Positions 61,624 to 64,000 of a stretch of DNA of 64,000 nucleotides are shown here, piece by piece. The stretch's first letter is position 1. Every line of letters begins with the position of its first letter. The position numbers were made by a program, and so were the translations under genes. The stretch is from Deinococcus sp. AJ005 (lineage in GTDB: Bacteria; Deinococcota; Deinococci; Deinococcales; Deinococcaceae), in the NCBI RefSeq assembly GCF_009017495.1, contig NZ_CP044990.1, positions 2,313,001-2,377,000 on the forward strand, read 5' to 3'. The notes under the pieces were generated by a model that made no database searches, was not told where the DNA came from, and saw only the letters and a list, made by a program, of their open reading frames with translations.

Positions 61624-62223
61624 ATGTGGGGTACGGGCCTGATCGAACGCCCAGTCGACTGGGTGGCGCTGGCTGGCTTCATGGGGACTGGAAAGAGCCG
61701 CGTGGGCTGGGAGCTGTCGCGTGCGCTGGCGCTGCATTTCGTCGATACCGACAAGCTGATCACGCGGGTGGTGGGCAAGAGCATCCCCGAGGTCTTCGAG
61801 CAGGAGGGCGAGGGCTATTTCCGCGCCTGCGAGGCCGAGGTGGTCAGCCGCGTTTCCAGGCTGGAACACGCGGTCATCAGTCTGGGAGGCGGCACCTTCA
61901 TTCATGAAGCCAACCGCGCCGCCCTGCTGGAACGCGGCCCGGTGGTGGTGTTGTGGGCCACCCCTGAAACCGTGTACCAGCGCACCAAGCACAGTGACCG
62001 CCCACTGCTGCGCGCCGAGGACCCGCTGGGCCGAATCCGCAGCCTGATGGATGAGCGCGAGGGTGTGTACCGCCAGGGGACCATCCACGTCCACAGCGAC
62101 GGACGCCCCTCCGAGGAAATCGTGGAGGAAATCATCGAGCGCCTGTGGAACTGGTCCGATGCCGCCCACGCCTGGGCCGAGTCCCCTGAACCCGAAGCCG
62201 TGGGAGACCGTGCGACGGATTGA
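61624..62223 (+). CDS. aroK: Shikimate kinase
   Basis: 199 aa, the family norm being 170-190. Phosphorylates shikimate at O3. P-loop [20 protein letters not shown] (~16-35), [20 protein letters not shown] (~40-59, shikimate Asp), [12 protein letters not shown] (~64), [20 protein letters not shown] (~83-102), [14 protein letters not shown] (~125). I chose ATG 61624 from the TAGACT box; the frame stays open back to GTG 61444, which would add 60 non-conserved residues and overlap the aroC stop (TAGTG). Overlaps aroB by 14 bases. Confidence 0.93.
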   Translation: MWGTGLIERPVDWVALAGFMGTGKSRVGWELSRALALHFVDTDKLITRVVGKSIPEVFEQEGEGYFRACEAEVVSRVSRLEHAVISLGGGTFIHEANRAALLERGPVVVLWATPETVYQRTKHSDRPLLRAEDPLGRIRSLMDEREGVYRQGTIHVHSDGRPSEEIVEEIIERLWNWSDAAHAWAESPEPEAVGDRATD

Positions 62224-63265
62224 GGTTGGCGGGGCGCAGCCTTATGAGGTGGAGGTGGGTGCAGGACTGCTCTCCAGTCTGAAAGTTCCACAGCGACATA
62301 TCGCGCTGATCCATCCGGTAGATCTGCCCGCTCAATTCGTGGCGGCGGTGCAGGCCAGCCTCTCCCCTACGGTGACCATCGAGGTTCCTACCCGCGACGA
62401 CTGCAAGACGCTGGAAGTGTTGAGCGGTGTGCTGTCTAAACTGGCCGCTGCCAACATTCCCCGCGACGGCGCGGTGGTGGGCCTGGGCGGCGGCGCGGCC
62501 ACCGATCTTGCGGGGTTTGCCGCCGCCAGTTACCTGCGCGGCGTGGCCTTCTACACGCTGCCCACCACGTTATTGGGCATGGTGGACGCGGCGGTGGGCG
62601 GCAAGACCGGCGTCAACTTGCCCGAAGGCAAGAATCTGGTGGGTGCGTTCTGGCCCCCAAAGGCCGTGTGGTGCGACACCGACACGCTGGCAACGCTACC
62701 GGACGCCATCTTCCGCGAGGGCGCTGCCGAGGCGTACAAGCACGGGCTGATCTCCGATCCCAGTCTGCTGGAGCGGGTGCTTTCGCCCGAGTTCAAACCC
62801 GGCAGCGCAAATCTGGAAGACACGCTGGCTGACGCGATTGCCGTCAAAGCTGGTGTCGTGACCCGTGACCTGACCGAGCAGGGCGAGCGGGCCTATCTGA
62901 ACTTCGGGCACACGCTGGCGCACGCACTGGAGGCGCTCACGGATCACGCGGTCACGCACGGAGACGCGGTGGGGTACGGGATGCACTATGCCGCGCTGCT
63001 AAGCCGCAGCATGGGCGGCGCGGACCTGACGCCGCACACGCTGGCCTTCCTGGAGTGGCAACGGCCCGCGCCCCTGCCCCCGCTGACCTTTGAAGATGTC
63101 ATGCCCTACATGGCCCGAGACAAGAAGGCCGATGCTCAGGGCGTGCGTTTCGTGCTGCTGTGCGATCTGGCCCAGCCGTACCTGACGCGGGTGCCGGAAA
63201 ACGTTTTGCAGGAAGCGTTTGCGGAATGGCAGGTGCAGATGAGCGGCCTTCCCGCCGCGCACTGA
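62210..63265 (+). CDS. aroB: 3-dehydroquinate synthase
   Basis: 351 aa, standard length. Converts DAHP to 3-dehydroquinate with NAD+ and a metal. [20 protein letters not shown] (~88-107, NAD), [20 protein letters not shown] (~113-132), [17 protein letters not shown] (~136), [20 protein letters not shown] (~168-187) and [19 protein letters not shown] (~228-246) with metal His/Glu. GTG 62210, with GGGAGA before it, is the likely start. It supplies the step after the attenuated aroF at 4716. Confidence 0.95.
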   Translation: MRRIEVGGAQPYEVEVGAGLLSSLKVPQRHIALIHPVDLPAQFVAAVQASLSPTVTIEVPTRDDCKTLEVLSGVLSKLAAANIPRDGAVVGLGGGAATDLAGFAAASYLRGVAFYTLPTTLLGMVDAAVGGKTGVNLPEGKNLVGAFWPPKAVWCDTDTLATLPDAIFREGAAEAYKHGLISDPSLLERVLSPEFKPGSANLEDTLADAIAVKAGVVTRDLTEQGERAYLNFGHTLAHALEALTDHAVTHGDAVGYGMHYAALLSRSMGGADLTPHTLAFLEWQRPAPLPPLTFEDVMPYMARDKKADAQGVRFVLLCDLAQPYLTRVPENVLQEAFAEWQVQMSGLPAAH

Positions 63266-63297
63266 CCTGTCACACTGAACCCCTTCAGGAGGACCGT

Positions 63298-64000
63298 ATG
63301 TTCAATTGGAAGTCCACAGTTCTAGGTTTGTCCCTCAGCGCCGTGAGCGGAATGGGCGTTGCCTCTGCCGCGCCCATTTCCACACTCCTCACCCCTGGTA
63401 GCCTGACCATCGGCACCGATCCCACGTACCCGCCGTTCATTTTCCTGAAAGGCGAGACCCTGGGCGGCTTTGAGGTGGAGGTCATGAATGAGGTGGCCCG
63501 CCGTCTGGACCTGAAACCCGTCTGGACCTGAAACCCGTCTGGAAATACCAGCCCTTCGACAACCTGTTGATCGGGCTGGGGCAAAAGCGCTTCGATATCG
63601 TGGTGGGATCGCACGGCATCACGCCCGAGCGCCTGAAGGCGGTGGATTTCAGCACGCCCGATTATTGCTCTGGCGGGGTGATCCTCAGCCCTCCCGGTGG
63701 CCCGAAAACGGTGGCGGACCTGAAGGGCAAGACGGTGGTGGTGCAGGTGGGGACCACCTATTTCCAGCGGCTGCGCGAGGTGCCGGGGGTGGGCGAGATC
63801 AAGACGCTGCCTAGCGATCCCGCCGCACTGCAAAACCTGCTGGCCAAACGCTCGGACGCCTTCGTGACGGACCGTTTTGTGGCCCTGACCGCGCAGGAGA
63901 AGAACCCGGCGGCCAAACTCCAGATCGGCTCCATGCTGTTTCAGGAGAAGATCGGCTTTGCCATCGGCAAGGGGAACGCAGCGGTCAAGACGGCGGTGGA
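63298..64000 (+). pseudogene. Polar amino acid ABC transporter binding protein, broken by a 17-bp duplication (partial)
   Basis: From ATG 63298 (AGGAGGACC upstream) reading gives a signal peptide and SLTIGTDPTYPPFIFLKGET, the SBP_bac_3 start, then stops at 63531 after RRLDLKPVWT. The sequence resumes in another frame as WKYQPFDNLLIGLGQKRFDI and goes on to SHGITPERLKAVDFSTPDYC, VGTTYFQRLREVPGVGEIKT and IGFAIGKGNAAVKTAV at the window end. The break is an exact tandem copy of CTGGACCTGAAACCCGT. Removing one copy restores one frame. Intact proteins bind a polar amino acid in the periplasm for an ABC importer; the downstream permease would be beyond the window. Confidence 0.88.
63505..63538. repeat. 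17-bp perfect tandem duplication causing a frameshift
   Basis: CTGGACCTGAAACCCGT at 63505-63521 and 63522-63538, identical. The word CGTCTGGA occurs three times, 17 bases apart. In the undoubled sequence it would occur twice, the setting in which slippage or end-joining at an 8-bp microhomology duplicates the stretch between. Confidence 0.95.

Overview
The window is a GC-rich chromosomal segment that I place in the genus Deinococcus. The gene families fit: UvsE, MglA/MglB, a PilMNO-(W)-Q cluster joined to aroC-aroK-aroB, HemQ and a PEGA-containing RodZ-like protein. So does the signal layout: at least 17 starts lie 5-8 bases behind a TANNNT -10 box, the mark of leaderless mRNAs, while shorter-range operon genes use AGGAGG-type sites. 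I saw no rRNA, tRNA, CRISPR array, insertion sequence or prophage. The genus call rests on family content and recall, not on a search.

Layout. 1-4401 (minus): Mrp Na+/H+ antiporter genes mrpA-B-C-D, with mrpD cut by the window edge. 4562-5816: a DAHP synthase gene preceded by a 16-codon leader peptide rich in Phe/Tyr/Trp codons and a terminator/antiterminator pair, apparently an aromatic amino acid attenuator. 5842-6105: a palindromic intergenic repeat and a terminator. 6120-10791: mglA/mglB, a secreted phosphodiester-glycosidase-like protein and a subtilase. 10821-14332 (minus): a DnaQ-like exonuclease, uvsE overlapping a DUF2256 zinc-ribbon gene, gluconokinase and an MFS transporter. 14520-21619: nitroreductase/HxlR divergon, two small unknowns, an aldo/keto reductase-epimerase-epimerase operon, an aminotransferase and a MarR regulator. 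21735-26696: a fused MhqO-MhqD-type dioxygenase/hydrolase with a palindrome inside its promoter, a DUF2259 protein, and a P1B-4-type metal ATPase coupled to a haem-binding-domain gene behind a Fur-family box. 26900-33541: two small disordered MGEGKP proteins, a type III polyketide synthase, an aldo/keto reductase, a nitroreductase, a succinate-semialdehyde dehydrogenase with a gene remnant in front of it, and small membrane/lipoproteins.

33608-39697: AI-2E family transporter, RodZ-like protein, two BMP-type ABC permeases without their ATPase, and divergent ndk. 40055-47199: a diguanylate cyclase, a VOC protein and two tandem paralogous NPCBM plus delta-60-repeat lipoproteins. 47394-53026: aldo/keto reductase coupled to hemQ, an acetamidase/formamidase divergent from murF, and two poorly known genes. 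53075-53158: three 28-base tandem repeats. 53633-60172: pilM-N-O-(pilW/P-like)-Q with overlapping ends. 60296-63265: aroC-aroK-aroB. 63298-end: a polar amino acid binding-protein gene broken by a perfect 17-base tandem duplication.

How they work together. The aroF attenuator and the aroCKB cluster feed the same shikimate pathway; only aroF carries a visible attenuator. The pil cluster encodes the inner-membrane platform and outer-membrane secretin of a type IV pilus / DNA-uptake machine. The MarR/fusion pair resembles the quinone-stress regulon known from Bacillus, and the Fur-box/P1B-4 pair resembles an iron or related divalent-metal efflux unit.
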